From: Stereum hirsutum FP-91666 SS1
Taxonomy: Eukaryota > Basidiomycota > Agaricomycetes > Russulales > Stereaceae
Assembly: GCF_000264905.1 (NCBI RefSeq)
Contig: NW_006763135.1
Coordinates: 672,288-736,287, forward strand
Length of the DNA: 64,000 nt
Direction: 5' to 3'
Every line of letters begins with the position of its first letter. The first letter of the stretch is position 1. Under the pieces are notes generated by a model. The model saw nothing but the letters and a program-made list of their open reading frames with translations. It searched no databases and had not been told where the DNA came from. Made by a program: the position numbers and the translations under genes. Below are positions 1 to 11,089 of the stretch, in pieces.

Positions 1-1248
1 TTCTTTTCGAGCTCGATATCAGCCTGGATGGGTCGCGTCCTGGACGGGAACAGACGACTGGTACCGTCAGTACGAGGACGGACAATACCAGCCAGTGCGT
101 AAATCTCACTTCCCATCTCATAATTGACTGCTCATCTTTCCGACATCTACTTCGAAGAGAGACATGGTGTTTGACGGGAGACGTGTGGCCGATGGTGCCT
201 ATGTCTACATGAAGCGCATTTCCCAAACCAGAGGCAAGGGAGTGCCTGACGAGCTGGATATTCTTCAGTATCTACACTCAGAACCTCTCGAATCCGATCC
301 TCGCAATCGTTCCGTGCCCATCCTCGACATCTTACACATACCGAACGAACCAGGGGAGATGGTCGTGGTGACACCCATGTTTAGGCCGTTCTACAGTCCG
401 AAATTTCAGACACTTGGCGAAGCCGTCGCTTTCTTTACCCAGATTTTTGAGGTGCGTTTCTATCACTGTCCACTCATCAATGTCCTCAAGTTCAAGGATG
501 TTGACGTTCAGGCTGTCGAGTTCATGCATGAGCATCACGTTGTTCACGGGTGAGTGTTGTCTCATTATGCGAGTGTTCCTGACCCTTACTTCCAGACTCG
601 AGGGATTGCACTAAGGAAAATATCATGATGGATCCCACTCATTTGTACCCCGACTCCTTCCACCCTATCGCACGAGATCGCCGGCGTGACTGGAAAGGCA
701 AGGCGAGACACTACAGGCGAACGCAATGCCCACCCAGGTACTACCTCATCGATTTCGGGCTTTCTCATCGCTACACTTCTGAGGAGGAGCCGCCGCTTCG
801 TCTGCCTGCGTATGGAGGCGATAAGTCAGCCCCTGAACATGAGACCTATGACACGCTTTGCGACCCATTCCCAACCGATGTCTACTACCTCGGAAACTTG
901 GTTCGAGAGAGGTTCATGAAGGCACGTTTTGTTCTGTCTAATTGATGGTTCGTCTGAGTTGCTGTTTCGCTGACGGTTTCGTGTCAGGAAAGCTATGGGT
1001 TCGAATTCATGGAACCTCTCATCGCGGATATGGTCCAAACTGACCCGTCCAAGCGCCTGAGGATGAACGAGGTCGTGCATCGGTACGGTGTCATCCGCGA
1101 TGCGCTCTCGACGCACAAGCTCCGTTCGCGGATCGTCTGGCGCGACGAATGGCTCATCCAACGGTTGTTCTTCAACTTCGCGCATCTGATTTGCACCGCC
1201 AAATACATCATCATGCGCAAACCTGCTATCCCCATGCCCCCACCCTGA
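1..1248 (+). CDS. k1: kinase-like protein, subfamily A, 5' end cut by window edge
   Basis: This is the C-terminal part of a protein kinase-like protein; its substrate is unknown. Exons are 1-94 (reading frame from base 2), 158-451, 512-549, 603-921 and 988-1248. The family's nucleotide-binding lysine sits in VYMKR, the catalytic loop reads HGDCTKEN (arginine of HRD replaced by glycine), the metal-binding DFG is in LIDFGLSHRY, and the activation segment ends in SAPEHE. The protein ends in the family tail RKPAIPMPPP. The fourth intron starts with GC (ATGAAG then GCACGT) where the k2 paralogue has GT. k1 and the next gene, C1, form one copy of a duplicated segment. The first exon start lies outside the window. 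The kinase call is firm; real catalytic activity is uncertain because of the HGD loop. Confidence 0.88.
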
Positions 1249-2082
1249 CGTTCCCTCCTGCCCTATCTACTTTCTCGCTGTCTCGCTGTCTCTGTCGCTT
1301 TGTTTTGATGTGCTTTCGTTCTCAATATTGCATCAACGCCTGCTATGTGCCGCCTTTTGTTATCTAGTTTGATGGACAGTCACGCCCTCTACTTTATCTC
1401 CTCTCAATGATGCAACAGTCACCCTAAGAATTTTCTGCGTCTAACCTAAGGTGAATTTTCTTGCAACACATTGACTTGCCTATTGCGAGTTGAACAGCCC
1501 CTTGGTGGGCAGCTCAACAAAGGTTCCCCCGCCTCGCCACCCAACCTTCGGTTCGCGCATTTCTCCGATGGATCGCGGACTTTCAACGCCCGACCACGGC
1601 TGCACATACAATTACGTCCCTTCCCAACCAGGAAGGTGTACACAGGCGCCCACAACCCCTTCGTCCTCGTCCCCCACGCTCGTTTGCGGCCGATCTCTTG
1701 AGGTTTCTTATTCTGGCCCTTGTGATTGATATTCTCTGCTCTGCCGACCGATCTCTTTTGTTTTCTTTCGCGCCTATGAGTATGACTTCGCGACGGCGAT
1801 CATGGTTGATGACGGGTGATGGAGATCTTGTGTTAGATGGGGCTAGCTTCCGCTATGTGGTGTTCGTGGCTACTGTTTTGGATACAAGGGGATGCGCGTG
1901 AGTCCCGTACTCATTTTTATGCCTTATCCTTATCGGCAAGCTGCTTTTCCAAATGCGTAGACGGACGGCGTATTGAGCCGAATTGCGTTTTATTGTCGAC
2001 CTGATCGTCAAATTCCGACGTGCTAACACTCTATCTTCCTGTCCAACTCTTCAACCTATCCCTGGACACATACCTCTTCGCA
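1249..2082. other. Intergenic, homologous to 6781-7672
   Basis: No gene is supported here. Scattered words match the spacer after k2 in the same order, for example the run CAGTCACGCCCTCT near 1379 and 6915, CATACAATTACGT near 1607 and 7190, and GACGGGTGATGGAGAT near 1812 and 7384. The spacer therefore belongs to the duplicated segment. It should hold the 3' end of k1 and the promoter of C1. Confidence 0.7.
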
Positions 2083-3097
2083 ATGTCATCATCAATTTCG
2101 CTCGCCGAAGTCCTCGACCTTCCGTCTGGCCCCTCACCACAGATGCCTGCGGTCGAGTCACGCCTAAGCGCCAACATGAGCAATCTGGCTGACGCCTTCC
2201 AGACGGTTGCGACCCCACTTTTATCGTCTCTACCCAAACGTATCGTTGTCGACCAGGAGAATGGGGACTTATACGCCTCAAAATCAGTCGAGGTCTTGAA
2301 AAAGCGTGGCTGGTCGTCCTTTGGACAGGAGCAGCAGAAAATGCTTGCTGATAGAGTGACAGTGTACGTGGCGATTTCTGTCGCGATTCGCTCTTTCTCT
2401 ACGTGCAGTGGAGTGCTGACAGAGTGGTACGCCTAGGCTTGAAGCAACGTCGCCTCTGACCCTCGGACTCAAGGATGGGATCGCTCCGCAGACAGAGTCT
2501 CTGGGCGACAACGCGAAGTTGACCAGCCTGTTCGACCAGTTCCGGGCGGTTCATTTCTATTCACGACGGGCGCAAGAATTGTGGTCTGCCATTGAGGTCA
2601 GTTGTCCATGATAAATTGACTTCATGTACTGACAGCAACTTGCGTGCCTAGGCGTATGAGCTCGGGATTGAAACTAAGTCGGATGCGAAAGTTGACATGG
2701 CCGTGACCTCCGACGAGCTCGGTGAGCCTTGTATCTTCTCCTCTAGTCGTCCCATGGTTACTGCTGATGGCAATGACAACGACGACCGTGCTCCCCAGAC
2801 CGCAGTGTGTTGGATTGTATTCTCCAAGACGTCGAGAACGCGTCCGAGGAGGATCTTGCCCTGATTAACGACGCCACACGCGAAGATCTCAAACAGATGC
2901 GGCTCATGCTGGACATGACGCGCGAAACGAGTCGGTACTTGAAAGAGGCGCAAGAGACGTATGAGTTGTTACAAAAGGTATGTCGGTCGTTTACTTTCGT
3001 TCCTTGAAAACCGTCTTACTGACTCATGTCGCTGTCCTATGTATAGAAAGTGAAGGATGAGGGTCTGACGGAGCAGACTGATGGTCTCGGTATGTGA
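2083..3097 (+). CDS. C1: charged helical protein of unknown function, paralogue of C2
   Basis: The product is not a family I recognise. Exons are 2083-2363, 2437-2596, 2652-2721, 2799-2977 and 3047-3097, giving 246 residues. I chose the ATG at 2083 rather than an in-frame upstream codon because C2 begins at the matching place. The N-terminus is polar; the middle carries the conserved run LPKRIVVDQ, then NGDLYASKS. The C-terminal third (from about residue 165) is rich in E, K, L and M and looks helical or coiled-coil. There is no signal peptide or membrane segment. It lies just downstream of kinase k1, in the same direction, as C2 lies downstream of k2. An alternative splice at 3089/3244 keeps the frame open to a stop at 3402-3404, so the C-terminus is uncertain. 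Confidence 0.72.
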
Positions 3098-3738
3098 ATA
3101 TGTTCGTGAGGGTCGTATTTTGTATTGGGCGACCGAGTGTAATCGCCGCCATGTATATCTCGAATCTTTTATGATACTCCTTTGTAACCATAGCCCGTGG
3201 AAATTCTTTATCTTGCGAGAATGTTGCTCCCTTAACTGAGCAGGCGCTGGCACCGAGTATAGTCCAGGTCCGGTACCTACTCTGGATTCTCACCACGCGA
3301 GTTCAAAGAGCTGTCGTCTGGACAATGTCCCAAAAGAGCAACGGAGGAGGATTCGGCTTCGCCAATTGAAAGTGCGCAAGTTTGCCACGTTCGGGTGCTC
3401 CTGAGTTACTACTAGTACGTCCTTCATTTGTTCTTTTCGTAGGCAAACCTTCGCAGAATCCTCGAATCTATCATAAGCAGGAGTTACTAGCGAAGGGGAG
3501 CATCGAGTACAACGTTCACGCCATAAACACCCTCCGGAACAAGGCAGCTTTGTTGGGAGCGGCAGCGCTGAGTGCAACAAGCGATAAGATTGGCCATATT
3601 CAATATCTACATGTGATGCATAATATAACCGATAAGTCGGAAAGAACGGCTGCGATGATATTGTGGGGTATGATATGGTACAACGGCGAGAAAACACGCC
3701 CGGTAGCTTCCAAAGAACTCGACAGATATCCATAATGT
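3098..3738. other. Spacer with an orphan open frame (3443-3735)
   Basis: The first 300 bases resemble the sequence after C2 (8700-9080). An open frame at 3443-3735 on the plus strand follows a good acceptor (TTCTTTTCGTAG) and ends at TAA 3733-3735, and it reads like protein. I could not join it to C1 in frame with a GT-AG intron, because the candidate donor at 3395 leaves the wrong phase. It may be the remnant of a longer C1 C-terminus. The sequence after C2 is too diverged to help. Confidence 0.4.
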
Positions 3739-4811
3739 CTACTGAACGTCCTCTCGACCTCTAGAACTGGTCGGGAACAACCCACGAAGACCCAATGACT
3801 CGTCTGAGGCATTCCCATTGGCAGCCGGCGTAATCGTCGCTACTGCTCGTATACGTGCTGCTTCCGGACGCGATGGGAGCCCTGCCTGGTCTATCGGCGA
3901 GTTAGCATTGATATCAAAATCACACAATGTTGAATGATCGAGCCTACCTGAGATGAGAGTTGGTACTGTGGGATCTTGAGTACCCAAGCGGTTCGGGAGC
4001 AAACGCTGACTTGTTGAGGGAATAGACTCAGAGACAGGCTTGGCATTTGCACGAGCTTCCGGAATGGACGGAGCAGGAGTACGTGTACCTGGAGGTGGGT
4101 CACAATGGGTCAAATAAAAGTGATGACAAGACATGGGGATTACACACGGTTGGTGGGCTTGATCGACTTGAGAGGAATCACATCAGGGATTTCAGGGCCA
4201 ATGACTGAGGCGACTGAAAGAAAGAATAAGGGATGATGATCAGACGTCGAATAGCAAGCGACTGTCACGGTCGGGCCTACTGGTTTCACAGCTCATGTTG
4301 TTCTGTCTAAGTAGCGTCTTGGTTTCAACATGACTGGAAAGATCCTACGGAGTTGATGCGGTCAGTGGGGCATGAGAAGGACGATGTACTGATTCTGCTG
4401 AAGAGAACGCACGTCGACCATGTTGAACAGTGCCTCTGCCTCCTCACGGTATTTAGTTGCTTGTTTCTGAATCCACCAACTAGTTCTGTCTACACGTTTC
4501 TTCGTCTTTTCCAGGCTGGAAATACGGTCGCAGAATACGCAATGGTCAGATAATGTAAAGGACGATGGCTGAGCAGTAACTTACCTGAGGAGGTGATTCC
4601 GTATCTCCACCTTGGTGCCTGGATGAAAGTCTTGGAAGTGCTTCTTCAACAACGCGCGAGTGTCATCACGGTATTTGTCTCCCCTCTTGACCTGCGAGGC
4701 CGTGCACAACGACGCGCACAATGTCCCGATGAAGGGAAGGCTGATGCCAAAAATTGAATTCCCAGCTGCATTGACAGTGGCACCAGCGCATTCGGGGCCA
4801 TAATCTGGCAT
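3739..4811 (-). CDS. E: glycine-rich N-terminus protein, head to head with k2
   Basis: The function is unknown. Six exons on the minus strand, 4585-4811, 4413-4515, 4281-4344, 4148-4213, 3948-4088 and 3739-3890, join without a break into 250 residues. The N-terminus (about residues 8-40) is hydrophobic and small-residue rich and contains NAAGNSIFG, which lines up with NAAGNVIGG in gene K and NALGSVIGG in gene W. A charged helical part follows (to about residue 115), then a proline, serine and threonine rich tail that is probably disordered. There is no clear cleavable signal. The start lies 627 bases from the start of kinase k2 on the other strand, so the two genes share one intergenic promoter region. 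Family membership with K and W rests on the motif, gene layout and exon pattern; overall identity is low. Confidence 0.7.
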
Positions 4812-5438
4812 GGTCTCAAAATCAATTGACAAGATGTGGAGAAGATAGGGAAGGGAGGAGAGAGTAGATTGAATGAGAATGTTCGCAACCAGGCGAAGAT
4901 TTGGGGGATGGGATATGGATGCTTGAGGACCTTCCAATTGGACGGTTATGTATGGATCGCTTGTGCGGGCGCTCCGCCTTTTGCGTAAGTTTGTGGTATA
5001 CCATGAGCGATTTTGGAAGGCTTTGAGAAGGTTGCCCTCATCGAAGGATCCCTCTGAAGCACAAAGTAACTAGCAAAGGCACCAAAGCCACTCTCTGGCC
5101 GTTGGGGTAAGAAATCAACGTCAAACAGAGTACGCGCTATTGTGATAGTTGCTCGTTGATCAACTTACTGTCACATAGACGATGTACGTTCGATCACAGT
5201 CTATTGTTCCCAAAGGGCTTGGAGAATGGCCGACAGGAAAGAAGAGCCCTGAGCATCCAATCACTTGGCTCCGATCAAAGCGCCCTATTGTGGGCCAATG
5301 TGACCGGGGTCACGAACGTGACAGAAATGGTTCAACATGTGCGTAATTTGCAACGGCACGTTCTTCCTTCTCACTGCCAGGCTTCCAGCCAGGTAGCCAC
5401 ATATTTGTCTCACTGTGCAGCCCAGCAACTCGCTCTTC
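4812..5438. promoter_or_regulatory. Shared upstream region of E and k2
   Basis: No gene seen. The region separates two divergently read genes and so should carry both promoters. No clear TATA box or known operator was found. Similar head-to-head spacers of 677 and 755 bases separate K from k3 and W from k6. Confidence 0.5.
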
Positions 5439-6780
5439 ATGGTGGACGACGACGTTGATGTTGATGGTCTAGACGACTGGGAGCCTGAACAGCTTACTTT
5501 TCACGAGAAGTGGTGGGTGCGACAACGCCCATTTCTCGAAGACGCAGGATACGTGTTTCGTCCGCGATACCAGCCTGGATGGGAGGCGTCCTGGACAGCT
5601 GTAGATGGTTTCTTTCGCGATTACGAGGATGGACAGTTTCAACCCGTAAGTAACGTCTGCCTATACGGACATGGCCATTGCTTGATGCTGATTGCGCGAA
5701 GAGGGGTATGCTGTTAGATGCCCAACGTGCATCGGACGGCGCATACGTCTACATGAAGAGGATGTCACCTACCCAGAGCAAAGGTTATGCTGATGAACTA
5801 CAGATTCATCAGTACCTTCTATCTGAGCCTCTCAAGTCTGATCCTCGCAATCGTTGCGTGCCTATCTTGGACGTCCTGCATGTTCCTGGCGATGAGGGCG
5901 AGGTGATCATGGTCACACCGATGCTAAGGCAGTTCTATAGCCCGAGGTTCCTTACCTTTGGTGAAGTCATTGCGTTTCTCGCTCAGACATTCGAAGTAAT
6001 TTCTCTTTATCCTCGTACCAGCGTATGTGTGCACTGACTTACGCTTTGATCTAGGCTATTGAATTCATGCACGACCACCGAATAGTTCATGGGTGTGTGT
6101 CTTTACCCCTCTCAGACGCAATGTTGTCCATCTCATTTTGAATAGAGATTGTTGCAAAGAGAACATCATGATGGATCCTACCCAACTTTACCCCCATTCT
6201 TTCCATCCCGTTGTACGCGACCGTCGGCGTGATTGGAAAGGAAATGCGAAACACTACACCCGAACACGATACCCGCCGAAGTATTATCTCATTGACTTTG
6301 GACTTTCTCATCGATATACTCCAGAGGAAGAGCCTCCGCGCCGTCTGCCCGTGTTCGGAGGCGACAAATCGGCTCCTGAACACGAAGCTTATCATACGCC
6401 GTGCGACCCATTCCCCACCGATGTTTATTACCTCGGAAATCTGGTTAGGAAAATGTTCATGAGTGTGCGTTTTCTGGACGGCTATCTTGTTGATGCGAAA
6501 CTGACGATTTGGCATGCAGCAAAGCTATGGGTTCGAGTTCATGGAACCCCTCGTTGCAGACATGGTCCAGACCGACCCGACCAAGCGCCCGAAAATGGAC
6601 GAAGTCGTACACCGTTACGGAGCCATCCGCGACGCGCTCTCGACGCGCAAACTGCGTTCGCGGATTGTATGGCGCGACGAATGGCTTATCCAACGACTCT
6701 TTCTTAATTTCGTCCATCTTTTTCGAACCGCTAAGTACATCATCACACGCAAACCTGCTATCCCAATGCCTTTGTCTTGA
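5439..6780 (+). CDS. k2: kinase-like protein, subfamily A, intact
   Basis: A kinase-like protein of 372 residues; substrate unknown and probably intracellular. Exons are 5439-5645, 5702-5995, 6055-6092, 6146-6464 and 6520-6780. Exon 1 encodes the family's own N-terminal segment (RPRYQPGW, then a tryptophan-rich stretch and EDGQ), which kinases elsewhere lack. Exon 2 holds the N-lobe with VYMKR. Exons 3 and 4 hold the catalytic loop HGDCCKEN, LIDFGLSHRY and SAPEHE. Exon 5 ends in the hydrophobic tail and RKPAIPMPLS. The HRD arginine is glycine, as in k1 and k5. All splice sites are GT-AG and the frame is open throughout. It is divergent from E and is followed by C2 in the same direction. Confidence 0.9.
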
Positions 6781-7672
6781 TTACATTCTACGTTAACCCC
6801 ATTTGCTTCCTTTACGCCGTTGTCTCGCTTGGATACGCTTTCGATCATGCTTTCGCTTTTCATACCGCTTTGATGTCTGCTAGGTGCTAACAATTTGTTA
6901 TCTGCTCGACGATCAGTCACGCCCTCTATTTTTGGTTCCTTCATTGCAATGATGCGGCGGTTACTTCGAAAATGTGCTGTGTTTGTCCTGAGGACGTCTT
7001 CTCATGCGATGTATCGATCAATTGACAACCTGCGAGTCTATTGGTGAATTCATAGAGCGATCGAAGCTCCCAAACGAAAACAAAAGCAGCCTCGCCTCGA
7101 GGTCGCCACCGAACCGTCGAGGCTGCCTCCGTTCCCCTGTTCTGCGATCGATCGCGGACTTGGAACGCATGACCGTGGATACGGCGGCCATACAATTACG
7201 TTCCTTCCTAAAACGGAAGGCGTACACACGCGCCCACATCTCCTCGCCCCCGTTCCTCCGCGCTAATTTGCGGTTGGTTTGTTGAGGTTTCCTGTCCTGG
7301 CCATCGTTACCAATTGCCTCGCGTCTCTCGACTGACAGTTTTTGTTTTCTTTACAAGATCCTGTGACGGCGATCATGTTCGATGACGGGTGATGGAGATG
7401 TTGTGTCGAAAGGAGGTACATTCGGGTTGATGTTGCGCACTTTGGTGTCGAAGTGACTTATTTGAGCACAAGGGACTGTCCGTGAGTTTCGCACTCACTT
7501 CATCTAATACATTGTTTTTGTTGACAGGCTTCTAGGAAAGCTTGCTCATAATACTTAGCCGGACAGCGTCTTCGACCAACCGTATTTTGTTGTTACCTAG
7601 CCATAACATTCAACACTCTCGATCCCTCATCCCTGACTTCCCGACCTATCTCTCACTATCCGCTTCCCCACA
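6781..7672. other. Intergenic, homologous to 1249-2082
   Basis: No gene supported. Contains the counterparts of the conserved words listed for 1249-2082. Expected to hold the k2 3' end and the C2 promoter. Confidence 0.7.
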
Positions 7673-8692
7673 ATGCCAGAAACCGTTTCTCCCATCGACT
7701 TCCCCGACCTTCCCTCTGGCCTCTCACAACACGCGCCGCCGGTCGCGTCAGGTCTGAGTGCCAACGTGAACGAACTCGCCAGCGCCTTCCGGATGGTTGC
7801 GACCCCACTCCTATTGTCTCTACCTAAACGTATCGTCGTCGATCAGAAGAACGGTGATCTCTATGCTTCGAAGTCGTCGGAGGCGATGAAGACGCGGGGC
7901 TGGTCGTTCTTTGAACAGGAGCAGCAGGAAGTACTCGCGGACAAAATTACCACGTACGCTGATGCTTTCCTTTCTCATTCTCTGCCTGTATGTTTGAGAA
8001 ACTGAACTACTGCCGCTGCTAGGTTGAAAGCAGCTTCATCTCTTCCCTCTAGCCTCGAGAGCAGGGGCGCCCCACAGGAGGAGTCGCAGGAAAACAGTGC
8101 GCAGCTCGCAAGACTGTTCACCCAACTCAGGGCAGTCCGTGGTTATTCAGAGCGAGCAAAAGAGCTATGGTCGACCATCAAGGTTAGTGCTTCCGTCTGA
8201 TTACCACCCGTTGACGGCTACTATGCTCATGTTGACTCGCGCACGTAGACATATGAGGTCGGGATCGGAACGAAGTCCGATAGCAACGTCGTTACTGCCA
8301 CGACCTCCGACGAACTCGGTGAGACCTTGCGCCTTACCCTGTATTTATCACATTGTCCCCGCTAATAAGCGTGCCTGTGCCCCATAGACCGTAGTGTTTT
8401 GGAAGACATTCTCGACGACGTCGAGAGCGCGTTGAAGAAGGACACAACTCTGCTCGATGACGCCGCACGCGAAGAACTCAAGCAGATGCGACTTATGCTA
8501 GATATGGCACGGGACGCGAGTCTCTACGCGAAGGAGGCGAAGGAGACGTATGAGATGTTACAAAAAGTATGTCGGTCGCCTACCTTCATTTCTTGGAGTA
8601 CGTCTTGATAATTTATTTTGCTTTATGGCGCGCTACAGAAAGTGAAAGATGAGGGTCTACTGGAGCAGACTGAAGGTATTAGTAGTTTATGA
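7673..8692 (+). CDS. C2: charged helical protein of unknown function, paralogue of C1
   Basis: Exons 7673-7953, 8023-8182, 8249-8318, 8388-8566 and 8639-8692 give 247 residues. Protein features match C1: a polar N-terminus, the conserved LPKRIVVDQ and NGDLYASKS blocks, and a helical C-terminal third with KQMRLMLDM and ETYEMLQK. The first four exons have the same lengths as in C1, which supports both models. No membrane segment or signal is visible. It follows kinase k2 by 892 bases in the same direction. The function is unknown. As in C1, the last exon could be spliced differently, since GTATTAG directly before the stop could serve as a donor. Confidence 0.75.
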
Positions 8693-9489
8693 GTATGTTC
8701 GTGTCGCACAAATCTTGTGTTAGGTCACTGAATGAGCTTCGATCCACTGTATGTCGTGAATTATGTACGAACGGCTTTTGTAGCTATAGCCCATGCCCCT
8801 AAAATATTCCTTTTCTGAGAAAGCAATTCTTTGACTTCTGAGCAAGCGGCAGTACCATCGTCCAGAACCGCTATCAGGCGCTCCGTTCCCAGAAAGAAAC
8901 AGTGTTGATAGATCTACCTTGTCCACCGACATCCCAAACGAAATGTGGCAGTGAATATATAGCCCGAGCTTGCATCCTCCGAGGATATCACGCCACATCG
9001 TTCCGAGTTCGGGTGCTTTTTCGCGGAGGCAAATCATCTCCGAGCTTTCGGGCACACCAAGCACATGAGAGAAAGTGAACACTGAACACAACGTTCACAC
9101 CATATTCTCCAGAATGCAGGCTCAAATGTGTGGTGTGATGACGACCGTCAATTCAAAACGATTGAACAAGGGTATATAAATACAGCATCCGAGTCATAGC
9201 TACAGGACTCAAATTGAGAGAGAATTCGTAAGGCTAGATAGTGGCAAGAACCTGGTGCCTTCAAGGCCGAGTCCAAACCGCGGAAGAAAACAAGTCGGAA
9301 TCAAAGACCGTCCCAGAGGTAGCTGATGAGAGGCGTCGGTCAGTATTTTATCTCAGGCTTGCCTGCGCCACACGAGGACTCGCAAGCTCATCTCGGTCAA
9401 CTGAGCACCGTCACTTTCGATTCAAGTCGAAAGTATGATACCCAGATACGATTCTATCATATTATGACCCCGAGATGAACCCACGCAGC
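8693..9489. other. Decayed spacer between C2 and K
   Basis: The first 400 bases are a diverged remnant of the sequence after C1. A TATA-like run lies at about 9171-9180 (GGTATATAAATACAG), but no supportable gene follows it on the plus strand. A short open frame at 9241-9438 has no splice or motif support. Confidence 0.5.
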
Positions 9490-10412
9490 CTATGCGGACA
9501 GCAACAAGGGAAAGTAGGCAAACGCACCTGTGAGCCTCGACGACAAGCTCACCGTTGATGCGGTAGGAGTACGGAACGGGTCTTCGGGGTCCCTGAATCT
9601 AACGCTTCTCTTAGTTCGTGAGGGTGGGCGTGAGTCTGCAACTTCGTCAGAACTACGTGTGGGATGCCCAGAAGCAATGCAGAGTAACGCACTGCTTCGT
9701 TGTAGATCATCGTTTGAGCGCTGTGCGATAATACAGGAGTCGGGCGGCCGAGTAACTGATTCTGACACAATATGTGCTCGCTCGGGTGGTGAAATGTTGG
9801 CTTGCTGGACGGCGGCTTCAGCTGAAGGGATACGTGATATTGTTGTTAGTGCACCTAGAGATCGTGTGATGCATGAAACCGGACTGACCTTCTACTTTTC
9901 GTTGCTCTGTCAGGCGCTGTAAGTAGGAGTGTTTCGCATTTTCTGACAGTGACTGAAAAGGAGATAGATAAGTTGCTCAAGTTATGACCCGATGTCCATA
10001 CCGAGATGCTTACCCTGGCTTTAGATTCCCCAGCCTTGGCATACTGGTGGAACTCTCGGGAGGCTCGCCATCTTCGAAACTTCGATAGTGCAACACGATC
10101 CTCCGATTTCGCTTCCGCTGCGGAGGCACTGCAAGAAGAATTAGCCATGGATACGTATATGTACGATCCATACAGCGTACGGCGAACATACTCTTTCTTC
10201 ATAGAAGTGAGCTCCTCGAGTTCTACAACTGAGAGGTACTCCTTGCTATCAGACATGTACTTCAGCATATCGCTCATGTAGTCCTTGCCCCTACCACGGT
10301 GGTACGAGGAAGAAGTAAACTTGTATAACCGCACAGCGGCGTAACCTGCTGCTGGTCCGCCAATGACATTGCCAGCGGCATTTATGAAGATTTGATCGGT
10401 CGCACTACTCAT
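9490..10412 (-). CDS. K: glycine-rich N-terminus protein, head to head with k3
   Basis: Function unknown. Exons on the minus strand, 10192-10412, 10014-10128, 9889-9952 and 9490-9821, splice cleanly into 243 residues. The first exon is 221 bases, exactly as in gene W, and both end in the same phase. Residues 8-30 contain NAAGNVIGGPAAGY, a small-residue rich stretch that could pack in or on a membrane. After a basic helical region the second exon carries RWRASR, also found in W. The tail is rich in S, R and P. An alternative last intron (donor GTGAGC near 9549, acceptor near 9489) would change the last residues. The start lies 677 bases from that of k3 on the other strand. Paralogy with W is fairly clear, with E weaker. 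Confidence 0.72.
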
Positions 10413-11089
10413 TCGGAGGCGATAGGTAGAAAAAAGGGAAGGAGAGTAAGGGGCAGAGGGAGAGAACGACTGAACGCGCACAGCGAGTTCAAGGTGACGG
10501 GATAAGATAGAGAAACTGACGGAGCGGTCCTCTTTTTATGGCGGAAACAGGTAACTCCGGGAAACCATCTGTGATCGGTCCGTGTCGCCTCCAGTGAAAA
10601 TAATACATGGATCCACAAAGACGCACGCTCACCAGCCCAAAGAAGTGGTCCAACCCGTTGGCTCTTGTGCTACTGACGCTTTTGACGACAAGGGATCGTT
10701 CGAAATACTTACCCACTGTGCACCGGTTGTTGCTGCCAGGCCTGGGTTTGAGCAGTGACGGGATTACCGAATGGAGGTTAACAGGAAGACCGCTTAGGCA
10801 GTGAAGCTCCAAGCCACTAGACTTACAGAAGCGACAACAAATTGCAACAAAAGTAGCCGTTGGTTTGAGTTTGTTCGGCGGATGTAACCGTATGTACTTA
10901 CATGTGGTGAAAGGCCGTGCGAAAATGTGATTTGTAACCGTTTGCTTCCGAAGTTCTTGAGAGTTTCGTTCGTCCCAGGCGGTCCTTGCGAGTGAATGAT
11001 TTTGCTCCTCCACCCTTCGCCCTCGCATCCATTTTAGCGCGCTCATCGTCGAAAGGAGATTCTCAAAGTGTCTCCGTCTATTCTTTTCC
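10413..11089. promoter_or_regulatory. Shared upstream region of K and k3
   Basis: No gene supported. A TATA-like run for K (CATAAAAAG on the minus strand, plus-strand 10532-10540) lies about 120 bases before the K start. Nothing comparable was found for k3. Confidence 0.45.

Larger units (their letters stand above)
1..3404 (+). repeat. Segmental duplication, copy 1 (k1-spacer-C1)
   Basis: Copy 1 of a diverged direct duplication; copy 2 is at about 5439-9080. Kinase exons, the spacer and all C-gene exons match in order and orientation. Exon lengths of C1 and C2 agree base for base for the first four exons (281, 160, 70 and 179). Introns and spacer have drifted strongly, so the duplication is not recent. 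Homology continues weakly past the C-gene stop codons. Confidence 0.8.
5439..9080 (+). repeat. Segmental duplication, copy 2 (k2-spacer-C2)
   Basis: Second copy of the kinase plus C-gene segment; see copy 1 at 1-3404. After C2 the similarity fades: a stretch near 8775-8880 still matches 3190-3290, and GTTCGGGTGCT (9007-9017) matches the end of the copy 1 region, but the open frame at 3443-3735 has no intact counterpart here. Confidence 0.8.

Noticed and set aside
3290..3733. 147-residue minus-strand frame
   Set aside because: No motif; the plus strand has duplication homology and a more protein-like frame over the same bases.
9530..9922. 130-residue plus-strand frame
   Set aside because: Lies opposite the last exons of K, which have clean splice junctions and paralogue support.
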